Assembly (NCBI RefSeq): GCF_031082405.1
Contig: NZ_JAVHJU010000051.1
Location: 124,001-188,000, forward strand
Length of the DNA stretch: 64,000 bases
Origin: Amycolatopsis sp. A133
Lineage (GTDB): Bacteria; Actinomycetota; Actinomycetes; Mycobacteriales; Pseudonocardiaceae
Direction: 5' to 3'
Shown: positions 7,751 to 16,466 of the stretch, piece by piece
How positions within the stretch are numbered: position 1 is the first letter of the stretch
Layout: each line of letters opens with the position of its first letter
The notes under the pieces: model-generated
The model's input: only the letters and a program-made list of their open reading frames with translations
The model's database searches: none
Told to the model about the DNA's origin: nothing
Made by a program: the position numbers and the translations under genes

Positions 7751-10045
7751 TCAGGCCTGGATCTCGGCCGGGGTGTCGGAAAGGACCGTCCCCCGCCGCT
7801 TCGAGACCACGATCGCCGCCACGATGATGGCGACCGCCACCAGCGAGATGATGATGCGCACCGCGGTGTTCTCGTCCGGGCCGATCGAGAACTGCACGAC
7901 GGCCGGCGCGATCAGCACGGAGACCAGGTTCATCACCTTGATCAGCGGGTTGATCGCCGGGCCGGCGGTGTCCTTGAACGGGTCACCCACGGTGTCACCG
8001 ATGATGGTGGCCTCGTGCGCGGACGAGCCCTTGCCGCCGTGGTTGCCGTCTTCGACCAGCTTCTTCGCGTTGTCCCACGCGCCACCGGAGTTGGCGAGGA
8101 AGATCGCCATCAGGGTGCCGCAGGCGATCGCGCCGGCCAGGTAGCCGGCGAGCGCGCCGGTGCCCAGGCCGAAACCGACCGCGATCGGGGCGAAGACGGC
8201 CAGCAGACCCGGCGTCGTCAGCTCACGCAGCGAGTCGCGCGTGACGATGTCGACGACCTTGCCGTACTCGGGACGGGTGGTGCCCTCCATGATCCCCGGG
8301 ATGTCGCGGAACTGGCGGCGCACTTCGTAGACGACCGCGCCGGCGGCCCGGGACACCGCGTTGACCGCGAGACCGGAGAACATGAACACGACGGCCGCAC
8401 CGATGATGACGCCGACCAGCGTGTTCGGGCTGACGATCGAGTTGACGAACGACTTGGTCTCGTCGAGGCCCGTCGCCACCCCGTTGCCCATGCCCGTCAG
8501 CGTCTTCTGGATCGCGTCGGAGTAGGAGCCGAACAGCGCCGTCGCCGCGAGGACCGCCGTGGCGATCGCGATGCCCTTGGTGATGGCCTTGGTCGTGTTG
8601 CCGACCGCGTCCAGCTCGGTGAGGATCTGCGCGGCCTTCTCGTCGACGTCGCCCGACATCTCGGCGATGCCCTGTGCGTTGTCCGAAACCGGGCCGAAGG
8701 TGTCCATCGCGACGATGACGCCGACGGTGGTCAGCAGACCGGTACCGGCCAGCGCCACGGCGAACAGCGCGACACCGCCGCCGAGCAGGTACGCGCCGAA
8801 CACGGCCGCACCGATCACCAGCGCGGTGTACACCGCGGACTCGAAGCCGACCGAGATGCCGGAGAGGATGACGGTCGCGCCGCCGGTCTCCGACGTCTGC
8901 GCGACGTCCTTCACCGGCTTGTACTCGGTGCCGGTGTAGTAGCCGGTCAGCTTCAGGATCACCGCGGCGAGCACGATGCCGATGATCACCGCGATGGTCG
9001 CGATGACCGCCGGGTTGCCCGAGTTCTCGTAACCCGCGCCGAAGTCGGCGAAGCTGCTCGGCAAGTACACGAACGCCGCGATCGCCGACAAGACGGCGGA
9101 GATGACCGCGGAGATGTAGAACGAGCGGTTGATCGTGACGAGGCCACCTTCGCCCGCGCGCGCCTTCGTGATGTAGACACCGATCACCGCGGTGATCACG
9201 CCGATGGCCGGCACGATCAGCGGGAAGATCAGGCCGTGCACGCCGAAGGCGGTGCTGCCGAGGATCAGGGCGGCGACGAGCATGACCGCGTAGGACTCGA
9301 AGAGGTCGGCGGCCATGCCGGCACAGTCACCGACGTTGTCGCCCACGTTGTCCGCGATGGTCGCGGCGTTGCGGGGGTCGTCCTCCGGGATGCCCTGCTC
9401 GACCTTGCCGACCAGGTCCGCGCCGACGTCGGCGGCCTTGGTGAAGATACCGCCGCCGACACGCATGAACATCGCGATCAGCGCGGCGCCGAAACCGAAG
9501 CCCTCCAGCACCTTGGGCGCCTGGCCGGTGTACACCAGCACGACGACCGCGGCGCCGAAGAGGCCGAGACCGACGGTGATCATGCCGACCACACCACCGG
9601 TGCGGAACGCCACGCGCATCGCGATCTCGCGGCCGCCTTCCTCGCGCGACGCGGCGGCCACGCGCAGGTTCGCCTGCGTGGCCAGCCACATGCCGAGGTA
9701 ACCGATCGCGAACGAGAACGCCGCACCGACCAGGAAGAAGATCGAACGGCCGATCTTCTCGTTCCAGTCGTCGGCGGGAAGTGCGAAGAGCAGGAGGAAC
9801 ACGATCACGCCGAAAATGGCGAGGGTGTTCCGTTGCCGCTTGAGGTACGCGGCCGCGCCTTCCTGCACCGCCTTGGCGATGTCCTGCATCTTGGCGGTGC
9901 CCTGGCCTGCGGCCAGCACCTCCTTGAGCAAGACGTAGCCGATGACGAGTGCGGCAAGCGCGACCACGGCGACTACACCGACAATCGTGTAGCCACCTCC
10001 GGAGAGCGTGATGTTGCCGCCCTCCGCGAGGAACTGCCGTGACAT
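7751..10045 (-). CDS. hppA: Membrane-bound proton-translocating pyrophosphatase, K+-independent type
   Basis: 764 residues with about 16 membrane segments. It hydrolyses pyrophosphate and pumps protons out of the cytoplasm. Signature motifs are DVGADLVGK (about residue 207), DNVGDNVGDCAG and DTVGDPFKDTAGP near the C-terminus, all parts of the substrate/Mg site. The diagnostic stretch GNTTKA (about 480) has Lys where K+-dependent enzymes have Ala, so the enzyme should be K+-independent. The ATG at 10045 has GGAGGAC just upstream. Monocistronic, with a strong terminator. No counterpart lies at this place in M. tuberculosis, so this is a lineage-specific neighbour. Confidence 0.96.
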   Translation of the reverse strand: MSRQFLAEGGNITLSGGGYTIVGVVAVVALAALVIGYVLLKEVLAAGQGTAKMQDIAKAVQEGAAAYLKRQRNTLAIFGVIVFLLLFALPADDWNEKIGRSIFFLVGAAFSFAIGYLGMWLATQANLRVAAASREEGGREIAMRVAFRTGGVVGMITVGLGLFGAAVVVLVYTGQAPKVLEGFGFGAALIAMFMRVGGGIFTKAADVGADLVGKVEQGIPEDDPRNAATIADNVGDNVGDCAGMAADLFESYAVMLVAALILGSTAFGVHGLIFPLIVPAIGVITAVIGVYITKARAGEGGLVTINRSFYISAVISAVLSAIAAFVYLPSSFADFGAGYENSGNPAVIATIAVIIGIVLAAVILKLTGYYTGTEYKPVKDVAQTSETGGATVILSGISVGFESAVYTALVIGAAVFGAYLLGGGVALFAVALAGTGLLTTVGVIVAMDTFGPVSDNAQGIAEMSGDVDEKAAQILTELDAVGNTTKAITKGIAIATAVLAATALFGSYSDAIQKTLTGMGNGVATGLDETKSFVNSIVSPNTLVGVIIGAAVVFMFSGLAVNAVSRAAGAVVYEVRRQFRDIPGIMEGTTRPEYGKVVDIVTRDSLRELTTPGLLAVFAPIAVGFGLGTGALAGYLAGAIACGTLMAIFLANSGGAWDNAKKLVEDGNHGGKGSSAHEATIIGDTVGDPFKDTAGPAINPLIKVMNLVSVLIAPAVVQFSIGPDENTAVRIIISLVAVAIIVAAIVVSKRRGTVLSDTPAEIQA

Positions 10046-10358
10046 TCGTCCTCCATGAGACGTCGCCGTGCGCCAGCGTCGACGGCAAGCCGAGGGTTCG
10101 ACACGGCCGGCGCTGGCATGGACCCTGTACCGAGCGACACGCTAGCCGGGCAGCAATGCACGTCTCACATGACGCTCACCACAGAGGGTGTGGATTGCGG
10201 GAGTGTATTGGTATCGCAACCTGCGTCTTCACGCCGTCCCGGTCACGGTACATTCCGTTACCTTGTGAGCCTCCTCACTTGATCGATCACTCTTCCGCCG
10301 ATCCGTTGGCGCAGTTGAGGATGCCGGAACTGTCGGACCCCTGTGCCAAGCTCGGCGG
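10046..10358. other. Intergenic region between hppA and helicase genes
   Basis: 313 bases separating divergent genes. A cold-shock gene lies between the equivalent genes in M. tuberculosis (cspA, Rv3648c); none is present here. No hairpin, repeat or convincing SD-preceded ORF was found. The promoters of both genes must lie here but no clear -35/-10 pair stands out. Confidence 0.5.
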
Positions 10359-12875
10359 GTGGACGAATCACGTGGGCAGCGGCTGCTGAGGCGGGTGACC
10401 GCCGGGATCCCGTCGCGCGAGCACCCGGTCACGCACGTCGCGGACCTGCCGGGCCGCGCCGCGCGCTACGCAGAGTGGCCGCCGTGGGCGGATCCGGCGG
10501 TTGTCGCTGCGCTGCGTGACTGCGGCGTCTCGGCTCCCTGGGCGCACCAGGCCGAGGCGGCTTCGCACGCGTACGAGGGCCGTCACGTCGTGATTTCGAC
10601 CGGGACGGCCTCGGGCAAGTCGCTCGCCTACCAGCTGCCGGTGCTGTCCCGGCTGGCCGCGGGCGAGAAGGCGAACGCGCTGTACCTGTCGCCGACGAAG
10701 GCGCTGGGTGCCGACCAGCTGCGCGCGGTGTCCTCTTTGGACGTGCCCGGCGTGCGGGCGGCAGCGTTCGACGGCGACACGCCGATGGCCGAGCGCGACT
10801 GGGTGCGCGCGCACGCGAACTGGGTGTTCACCAACCCGGACATGCTGCACCGCGGGATCCTCTCGGCGCACGGGCGGTGGGCGACGTTCTTCCGGCGGCT
10901 CGGCTGCGTGGTCGTCGACGAGTGCCACAGCTATCGCGGCGTCTTCGGCTCGCACGTCGCCCTGCTGCTTCGCCGGCTTCGGCGGGTTGCCGAGCACTAC
11001 GGCGCTTCGCCGGTGTTCGTGCTCGCTTCGGCGACGACGGCTTCGCCTGCTTCGTTCGCTTCGCGGTTGACCGGTGTTCCTTGTGTCGCCGTGACGGACG
11101 ACGCCTCGCCTCGCGGCGCGCGCACGGTCGCGTTGTGGGAGCCGCCGCTGCTGGAGGAGCTGACCGGGGAGAACGGCGCGCCGGTCCGGCGGTCGGCCGG
11201 CGCGGAGACGTCGCGGATCCTCGCCGATCTGGTGCTGGAAGGCGCGCGGTCGCTGGCGTTCATCCGGTCGAGGCGGGGCGCGGAGCTGGCCGCGCTGGGT
11301 GCGCGTCGCATCTTGTCCGAAGTGGACCCGGTGTTGGCGGGAACCGTTGCGGCGTACAGGTCCGGTTATCTTCCGGAGGAGCGTCGCGCGTTGGAAGCGG
11401 CCTTGCTGTCGGGGCGTCTTTTGGGCGTCGCGACGACCAACGCGCTGGAGCTGGGCGTCGACATCGCGGGGCTGGACGCGGTGGTGCTGGCCGGCTACCC
11501 GGGCACGCTCGCGTCGTTCTGGCAGCAGGCCGGCCGGGCGGGCCGCTCCGGCGACTCGGCGCTGGTGGTGTTCGTCGCGCGGGACGACCCGCTCGACACC
11601 TACCTGGTGCACCACCCGGCGGCGCTGCTTTCGCGGCCGGTGGAGACGGCGGTCCTCGACCCGGCGAACCCGTACGTGCTGGCGCCGCAGCTCGCGTGCG
11701 CCGTGGCCGAGCTGCCGCTGACGCTGGCCGAGCTGGAGGTGTTCGGCGGTTCGGCGGCCCGGGAAGTGCTGGCCGAGCTGGCGGAGCAGAAGCTGGTGCG
11801 GCGCCGGTCGAGCGGCTGGTACTGGACTTCGCGGGACCGGCCGCACGCCGAGGTCGGCATCCGCGGCACCGGCGGGGAGCAGATCGCGGTCGTCGAGGCC
11901 GACTCCGGCCGGATGCTCGGGACGGTCGACCCGGGCTCGGCCTGCTTCGCCGTCCACCCCGGCGCGGTGTACCTGCACCAGGGGTCGTCGTACGTCGTCG
12001 ACGAGCTGGATCTGGACCAGGGGCTGGCACTGGTGCACGCGGAGAACCCGGACTGGACGACGACACCGCGCGAGGTCGTCGACATCTCGGTGCTGAGCAC
12101 CCAGGAAAAGCAGGACTACGGCGGGGTCAGCGTCTGCCTCGGCGAGGTGGCCGTGACCTCGCAGGTGGTTGGCTACCTGCGGCGGCGTCCATCGGGTGAA
12201 GTGCTGGACCACACGCCGCTCGACCTGCCGGAGCAGAGTCTGCGCACGCGCGCGGTCTGGTACACGGTGTCCGCCGAGCTGCTCGGGCACGAAGAGCCGC
12301 GGCGCGCCGGGGGCGGCGAGCGGGTGGGGGCCCGCTCGGCCGCGGGCGTCCGCGATTCCGGTGGTGATGGCGAGGCGGGGACCGGGGGCCATCGGGTGGG
12401 GACCGAATCTGCGGGGCCGGTGGGGACCGGGGAGGAGACCCAGGCGAGCGGTCGGGGGCCCGCTCACGAGGGTGGCAGGGCACCGGGGGGTGCCGGATTG
12501 GTTCCGGCACGGGTCCCCGGTGCCCTGCATGCCGCCGAGCACGCGGCGATCGGCCTGCTACCGCTGTTCGCTACGTGCGACCGCTGGGACATCGGCGGGG
12601 TGAGTACCGCGTGGCACGAAGACACCGGGGAGGCGACGGTGTTCGTGCATGACGGCCATCCCGGGGGTGCGGGATTTGCCGAACGCGGTTATGCCGCGAT
12701 TGTCCCGTGGCTGGCCGCAACGCGGGAGGCGATCGTCTCCTGCGAGTGCCCGACGGGATGCCCGTCCTGCGTTCAGTCGCCGAAGTGCGGGAACGGCAAC
12801 GATCCGCTGGACAAGGCGGGGGCGGTGGCTGTTCTGGGAACCGTGCTCGGGGCGTTGCGTCAACACGGCACCTAG
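10359..12875 (+). CDS. DExH-box helicase with DUF1998 zinc-binding C-terminus (MrfA/Hrq1/Rv3649 family)
   Basis: 838 residues. Walker A is GTASGKS (about 80-86), motif II is VVDECHS (about 184-190), and helicase motifs IV-VI follow (AFIRSRRGAE, TNALELGVDI, QQAGRAGRSG). The C-terminal DUF1998 module ends with CECPTGCPSCVQSPKCG, four Zn-binding cysteines. Bacillus MrfA of this family acts in mitomycin C repair, so a DNA repair role is likely. The GTG at 10359 starts the conserved N-terminus but has no good SD. Odd: an 80-residue Gly/Arg/Ala-rich insert (about 644-724) splits DUF1998 and is built from repeated GC-rich nucleotide units. Convergent with the Prim-Pol-like gene. Confidence 0.92.
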   Translation: MDESRGQRLLRRVTAGIPSREHPVTHVADLPGRAARYAEWPPWADPAVVAALRDCGVSAPWAHQAEAASHAYEGRHVVISTGTASGKSLAYQLPVLSRLAAGEKANALYLSPTKALGADQLRAVSSLDVPGVRAAAFDGDTPMAERDWVRAHANWVFTNPDMLHRGILSAHGRWATFFRRLGCVVVDECHSYRGVFGSHVALLLRRLRRVAEHYGASPVFVLASATTASPASFASRLTGVPCVAVTDDASPRGARTVALWEPPLLEELTGENGAPVRRSAGAETSRILADLVLEGARSLAFIRSRRGAELAALGARRILSEVDPVLAGTVAAYRSGYLPEERRALEAALLSGRLLGVATTNALELGVDIAGLDAVVLAGYPGTLASFWQQAGRAGRSGDSALVVFVARDDPLDTYLVHHPAALLSRPVETAVLDPANPYVLAPQLACAVAELPLTLAELEVFGGSAAREVLAELAEQKLVRRRSSGWYWTSRDRPHAEVGIRGTGGEQIAVVEADSGRMLGTVDPGSACFAVHPGAVYLHQGSSYVVDELDLDQGLALVHAENPDWTTTPREVVDISVLSTQEKQDYGGVSVCLGEVAVTSQVVGYLRRRPSGEVLDHTPLDLPEQSLRTRAVWYTVSAELLGHEEPRRAGGGERVGARSAAGVRDSGGDGEAGTGGHRVGTESAGPVGTGEETQASGRGPAHEGGRAPGGAGLVPARVPGALHAAEHAAIGLLPLFATCDRWDIGGVSTAWHEDTGEATVFVHDGHPGGAGFAERGYAAIVPWLAATREAIVSCECPTGCPSCVQSPKCGNGNDPLDKAGAVAVLGTVLGALRQHGT

Positions 12876-12912
12876 AGCGGCCACCTGGTGGCTCATGGAG
12901 TTGTGACCTGCT

Positions 12913-12948
12913 CCGCCCCCCGTCCGGGCTGGGACCGGCCGGGGGCGG
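12913..12948. terminator. Shared hairpin between convergent helicase and Prim-Pol-like genes
   Basis: CCGCCCCC (12913-12920) pairs with GGGGGCGG (12941-12948), and inner bases extend the stem (GTCCGG with CCGG). It sits in the 86-base gap between two converging stop codons, so it can serve both strands. Confidence 0.65.
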
Positions 12949-12961
12949 TGGTTCGGGTGGT

Positions 12962-13579
12962 TCAGGCCGCGGAGGTCTGGACCAGCTGGGGCGAGCGCTC
13001 GCCGGCCAGTGCCCGCACGAGGACGTCGTGCACCTCGGCGGCGTCCGGCAGCTGCCAGCCGCAGACCTCGGGCTTGACGCGCCAGTGCACAACACCGTGC
13101 TGGAACGGCGACGGCGGCAGCGGGATGTAGCTGTCCTTGCCGTGCCACTGGATGGAGGCGCGGGTCTCGAGCTCGGCCGGAACGTGGTCGGCGACGGTGG
13201 TGAGGAAGAGCCAGCGGCCGTTCGGCAGCGCGATGATGGGCGCGGGGTGGCCGATGGCGCGCAGGAGACGGCAGGCGCGCTTGCCGAGTTCGTCGTCGAC
13301 CTCGATGGCGTCGAGCACGGTGCCGGTGGCGACGAGCAGGCTGTGGGTCCGGTCGGAGAACCAGGTGGCGACCTCGTGGGCGTGGGTGCCGAGCTGCTCG
13401 CGCCAGGCGTCACTGGCCGGAACCGGACGGCGCCAGGTGAGGTCGTCGCCGTCGGTGAGCGGAGCGGAGTTGACGCCCGGGAGCACCGGCCAGCCACGCC
13501 AGGCGAGACCGATCGCCTCCGCCCGCAGTTCGATGCGGAAGGCGCCGCGCCAGCTGTCCGGCCAATTCGCGTCCAACAT
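12962..13579 (-). CDS. Prim-Pol N-terminal-like protein (degenerate)
   Basis: 205 residues. 'AWRGWPVLPGVNSAPL' at about residue 28 matches the opening of actinobacterial bifunctional primase/polymerase (Prim-Pol) domains (RGWPVFPL...). 'LLVATGTVLDAIEVDDELG' lies where these domains carry the ATG-x-DVLDVD metal-binding motif, and 'PNGRWLFLT' replaces the GGxHLYF strand. The catalytic acidic pair is altered, so polymerase activity is doubtful. ATG 13579 is chosen over a TTG 18 bases upstream because AGGAAACAG precedes it. No zinc cluster (CxCxxxxC) is present. Proteins of this type occur singly in actinobacteria and may have regulatory or DNA-binding roles. Function unproven. Confidence 0.6.
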   Translation of the reverse strand: MLDANWPDSWRGAFRIELRAEAIGLAWRGWPVLPGVNSAPLTDGDDLTWRRPVPASDAWREQLGTHAHEVATWFSDRTHSLLVATGTVLDAIEVDDELGKRACRLLRAIGHPAPIIALPNGRWLFLTTVADHVPAELETRASIQWHGKDSYIPLPPSPFQHGVVHWRVKPEVCGWQLPDAAEVHDVLVRALAGERSPQLVQTSAA

Positions 13580-14056
13580 TCTGTTTCCTGCCTTCAAGTT
13601 CCGGTTCTCAGCGACCCGCTAAACCCGGTCGTGGTGTCGCACATCTCACTTAACGGCAAGTTGCACATTGCCCGGAACCCCCACGCGACAACCGGTGGTT
13701 ACGGGGCGATGAACGCCCGGTGATTCGTACGGCCCGACCGAACCCCCCGGTGCGGATCGACCGCTGAACGGGGCCCGGACGGACCGTTCATCGCGCAAAA
13801 CCCCAGGATCCGACGGCTTCCGACCGTCCGCCCGGCGGGGTGAGCGCACCGCTTCGGCCCAGGTGAGCAGCCAGTTCGACCGCTCACCGTGCATCAACGA
13901 CCGCTGCCCGTGACAATCGGCCGCTCATCGTCCGGCCTGACGGAGCAGCCGGTCGTCGCGGCATACCGACCGGTCGGCGTCCGGCGGGCGGCGGTGTGGA
14001 GAAGCGCCTTGGTGAGGGGCGGAGTTGCCAGCCGTCAAGGGCGCCCGGCGTCGTTG
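13580..14056. other. Gene-poor intergenic region with recurring GACCG(C/T)T motifs
   Basis: 477 bases upstream of the Prim-Pol-like gene and downstream of the Tad operon. Five short related words (GACCGCTGAAC near 13758, GACCGTTCATC near 13780, GACCGCTCACC near 13877, GACCGCTGCCC near 13899, GGCCGCTCATC near 13918) recur in the same orientation. No ORF here has an SD and acceptable codon use. A regulatory cluster or decayed sequence is possible. Confidence 0.3.
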
Positions 14057-14422
14057 TCACGGTGGCTTGCCCGTGGGTCCGGCGCGGGCGTGGGCGGACG
14101 GGCGTGGCAAGCCGGCCAGGCTGGGGCCGCGTGCCTCGATCTCGACCAAGGCGTCGAGCTGTTGCCATCGGCAGGTCAGGAGCGTCACGCCCATTCGGTC
14201 CGCGATCCACCTCGCGCGTTCGCACGCCTGGGTTGGGCCTTCGCTCGCGTGGGAGGCCGCCGCCAGTGCGCCCAGGTCGGCCGCCGACTCTGCTTGGTGG
14301 CGGGCGATGACCGCCGCTCCCAGCCACAAGGCCAGTGTTGTTATGCCCGTCAGTGCCGCTACCGCCATTGCCGTCCAGATCGTGGCCGCTCCTCTGTCCG
14401 ACCTTCTCTCAGCCTCCGGCAC
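14057..14422 (-). CDS. TadE-like minor pseudopilin of the helicase-linked Tad operon (Rv3654c type)
   Basis: 121 residues with one N-terminal membrane helix (about 13-38, ATIWTAMAVAALTGITTLALWLGAAV shortened to its ends here). It is preceded by a short Arg-rich cytoplasmic leader with DRG before the hydrophobic stretch, like a class III prepilin leader but without Glu at +5. Its family has been named 'helicase/secretion neighbourhood TadE-like', which fits this context. The last gene of the operon, with GTG 14422 overlapping the upstream gene by 14 bases. The product probably sits in the membrane as a minor component of the Flp-like apparatus. Confidence 0.8.
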   Translation of the reverse strand: MPEAERRSDRGAATIWTAMAVAALTGITTLALWLGAAVIARHQAESAADLGALAAASHASEGPTQACERARWIADRMGVTLLTCRWQQLDALVEIEARGPSLAGLPRPSAHARAGPTGKPP

Positions 14423-14768
14423 GGGCCACCTCCGAGCCTGGCTCGGCCACCGCGTAGGCCGTTGCGCCCAGGTGGATCGCCGGCAGCAGACCGGCCGCGA
14501 GGTGGGCCGTCACCTTCACCGTGATCGTGTCGCCGATGTGCTCGACCGCGAGCTCTGCGCCCGGTGGGGCTATCTCGTGGACCGCGGCCGCCGCTTCGTG
14601 GGGCTGGCCCCTCGCCAGCAGCCGGGCGGCCTCGCGGGCTGCGTCCGTGCAGCGCAGCTGGCTCGTCAGCACCATGAGGCCCGCTATCAGCAGCACCGTC
14701 ACCACGGTCAGGCCGGCCAATCCGAGCGCTGCCTCGACGGTCACCGAGCCCTCGTCCCTGCGTCTCAT
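14409..14768 (-). CDS. TadE family pseudopilin (Rv3655c type)
   Basis: 119 residues. The leader MRRRDEG is followed by SVTVEAALGLAGLTVVTVLL, so a prepilin peptidase site G|SVTVE with Glu at +5 is present. A single membrane helix and an extracytoplasmic domain with one Cys (RCTDAAREAARLLARG) follow, the usual TadE layout. ATG 14768 overlaps the stop of the upstream Flp-like gene (ATGA), so the genes are translationally coupled. Acts with the Tad ATPase and TadB/TadC platform in assembling a surface structure or secreting proteins. Confidence 0.85.
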   Translation of the reverse strand: MRRRDEGSVTVEAALGLAGLTVVTVLLIAGLMVLTSQLRCTDAAREAARLLARGQPHEAAAAVHEIAPPGAELAVEHIGDTITVKVTAHLAAGLLPAIHLGATAYAVAEPGSEVARAGG

Positions 14769-14941
14769 GACGGCACCGTCAAGGCCTTCATGACCAGGTT
14801 CGTCAGCCACGAGACGACCGAGTCTCCGGTGAGCAAGGTGTAGAGGACGGCGGCGAAAGCCGCGACGGCGACGGTGACGATGGCGTACTCGACCGTCGTG
14901 GAGCCGTCGTCCGAGCGGGGCCGGCGGTGGAACCTGCGCAT
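14765..14941 (-). CDS. Flp-type prepilin-like small protein (DUF4244, Rv3656c type)
   Basis: 58 residues from ATG 14941 with GAAGGGAAA upstream. A basic leader (MRRFHRRPRSDDG) is followed by STTVEYAIVTVAVAAF and a second hydrophobic part ending VVSWLTNLVMKALTVPS. The G|STTVE-Y cleavage site with Glu at +5 is the class III prepilin signature, so this is the best candidate for the major Flp pilin. The stop overlaps the ATG of the TadE gene (ATGA). Equivalent to Rv3656c in M. tuberculosis. No prepilin peptidase gene is visible in the operon, so processing must use an enzyme encoded elsewhere. Confidence 0.85.
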   Translation of the reverse strand: MRRFHRRPRSDDGSTTVEYAIVTVAVAAFAAVLYTLLTGDSVVSWLTNLVMKALTVPS

Positions 14942-14969
14942 GGGGTTTCCCTTCAGTACGTGTCCGTGG

Positions 14970-15686
14970 TCAGAAGAGCGGGCCGAGCTGCCCGGCGAGG
15001 CCGATGACGACCGGCAGCACGCCCAGGCAGAAGAAGGCGGGCAGGAAACACAGCCCGACCGGCAGGGCGAGCGCCACGCCGGCCCGCTCGGCGCGTTCCT
15101 CGGCTTCGGTGGCCAGCTCGTCGCGGAAACGTCCGGCGAGGTCGCCGGCCGCCGTGGCGAACGCCGCGCCCGAGCGGGCCGTCCGGATTGCCGCGGCCGC
15201 CAGCTCGCCGAGGCCCGGGACGGCCTGCACCGGCGACCACGCCTCGTCCGGCGGGGAGCCGAGGGCGAGCAGACCCGCCGTCGAGCTCAACGCCGTTCGC
15301 GCTGCGGCGGGCGCGGTGCCCGCCACGGCGTTCAGCGCCGACGGCACCGGCAGCCCGGCGCGCAAGCAGGCGGCGAGGAGGTCAAGCGTTCCCGCCAGCC
15401 GCAGCTTGGCGGCGATGTCCATGACCGGTGGTCGCGGACGGCGGGTGCGGCGGATCGCCCACCACCCCGTCGCCGTCACGATCGCGCCCACCACCACTCC
15501 GGTGACCCCGCCGACCAGCAACGCCGTCGAGACGCCGCCCACCGTGACCGCGATGGGTGAGATGGCTCGGTGCCCTCTGCGGACGGGCACCGAGCCGCCG
15601 GCCATCCGCTCGAAGCGTCGCTCGATGACGTCGTCGGGCCAGGTCAGCAACGCCCCGGCGAAGAACACGAGTGCGGCCGCGATCAC
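14970..15686 (-). CDS. TadC-like inner-membrane platform protein (T2SSF domain)
   Basis: 238 residues. Hydrophobic segments at the N-terminus (IAAALVFFAGALLTW and a pair near residues 45-75) and at the C-terminus (GVALALPVGLCFLPAFFCLG) flank a helical type II secretion F domain (LRLAGTLDLLAACLRAGLPVPSAL ... GDLAGRFRDELATEAEERAERAGV). It partners TadB in the membrane base for the Tad ATPase. GTG 15686 overlaps the TadB stop (GTGA). The gap to the Flp-like gene is only 28 bases. Confidence 0.85.
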   Translation of the reverse strand: MIAAALVFFAGALLTWPDDVIERRFERMAGGSVPVRRGHRAISPIAVTVGGVSTALLVGGVTGVVVGAIVTATGWWAIRRTRRPRPPVMDIAAKLRLAGTLDLLAACLRAGLPVPSALNAVAGTAPAAARTALSSTAGLLALGSPPDEAWSPVQAVPGLGELAAAAIRTARSGAAFATAAGDLAGRFRDELATEAEERAERAGVALALPVGLCFLPAFFCLGVLPVVIGLAGQLGPLF

Positions 15687-16441
15687 CGGATCCGCACCCG
15701 TCCGGTCAGGGCCCGGCACCAGGCCGTGCCGGCCCAAAGCAGGAGGCTTCCGGCCACCAGCAGCACCTGGCCCGGCGTGCTGCCGGTCAGCACGGGCAGC
15801 GGGCCCGCGCCCATGACCTGCCCGAGCAGCACGCACAGCACCGGAAGCCCGGTGAGCACCGCCGCGCTCGCCCGCGGCCCGGCCAGTTTGGCGCGCATGC
15901 GGCGGGCGAACGCCAGGCCGGCTTCGGCGTCGCGGCGAGCGGCGTCGAGGACGTCGGCCATCGGGAGGCCGTGGCGCTTGCCCAGCGTCCAGGCCGCGGC
16001 CAGCTGGGGAAGGGCCGGTGCGCGCAACTCGGTGTCGAGCCGGGCCGCCGTCGCCAACGCATGCAGGTCGCTCGCCACGGCCGGGACCACGTCCGCGGCG
16101 GCTTCCGCCGCCGTGACCGGGTGAGCGCCGGAGCGGAGCTCGGCCACCATCGTCCGCAACGCGGTCGCGGTGTGCGCGGCCATCGCCAGCTCCGCGTCGG
16201 TTCGGCGGTGGGCACGCCGCTCCTGGCTCCACGCCAGGGTCAGCACGCCGGCGGCGATCGCGCCGCCGGCTCCCGCGAGCAATCCGGCGAGCGTGGCGGG
16301 GAGCAGCCAGCGGACCACGCGCCACACCTCGGGGATCCGGACGGTCGCCGGTGGCTCGATCGCAACCTGGAGCCGGGTCGGCGGCGCGGGCCAGCACGCC
16401 AGGGCCGCTCCCACGCACAGCAGGAACCAGGGGGCGATCAT
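15683..16441 (-). CDS. TadB-like inner-membrane platform protein (T2SSF domain)
   Basis: 252 residues. N-terminal membrane segments (MIAPWFLLCVGAALACW; LLPATLAGLLAGAGGAIAAG) are followed by a cytoplasmic F domain with LRTMVAELRSGAHPVTAAEA and 'LPQLAAAWTLGKRHGLPMADVLDAARRD', and then C-terminal membrane helices (TGLPVLCVLLGQVMGAG; VLLVAGSLLLWAG). ATG 16441 is the first start that gives a plausible membrane N-terminus; upstream in-frame sequence is antisense-like. It lies 25 bases after the Tad ATPase gene and overlaps TadC by four bases. Counterpart of Rv3658c. Confidence 0.85.
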   Translation of the reverse strand: MIAPWFLLCVGAALACWPAPPTRLQVAIEPPATVRIPEVWRVVRWLLPATLAGLLAGAGGAIAAGVLTLAWSQERRAHRRTDAELAMAAHTATALRTMVAELRSGAHPVTAAEAAADVVPAVASDLHALATAARLDTELRAPALPQLAAAWTLGKRHGLPMADVLDAARRDAEAGLAFARRMRAKLAGPRASAAVLTGLPVLCVLLGQVMGAGPLPVLTGSTPGQVLLVAGSLLLWAGTAWCRALTGRVRIR

Positions 16442-16466
16442 CGCCGCCTCCCCCGAGCGCGCGGGT

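Noticed and set aside
9980..10000. TTGTCGGTG on the minus strand inside hppA as a PafBC promoter
   Set aside because: It is part of the conserved TIVGV coding segment, and the TAnnnT -10 is missing at the right spacing.
6329..10042. Very long plus-strand open frame across hppA
   Set aside because: Antisense to hppA and the lipoprotein gene; the Asp/Arg/His-rich translation is the usual artefact of GC-rich coding DNA.
10046..10358. A cold-shock gene expected from mycobacterial gene order
   Set aside because: No CspA-like coding sequence is present in either strand of the gap.
10368..12542. Long minus-strand frame opposite the helicase
   Set aside because: Antisense artefact; no SD, no conserved motif.
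12962..13597. TTG start at 13597 for the Prim-Pol-like gene
   Set aside because: ATG 13579 has an AGGA SD at the right distance; TTG has none.
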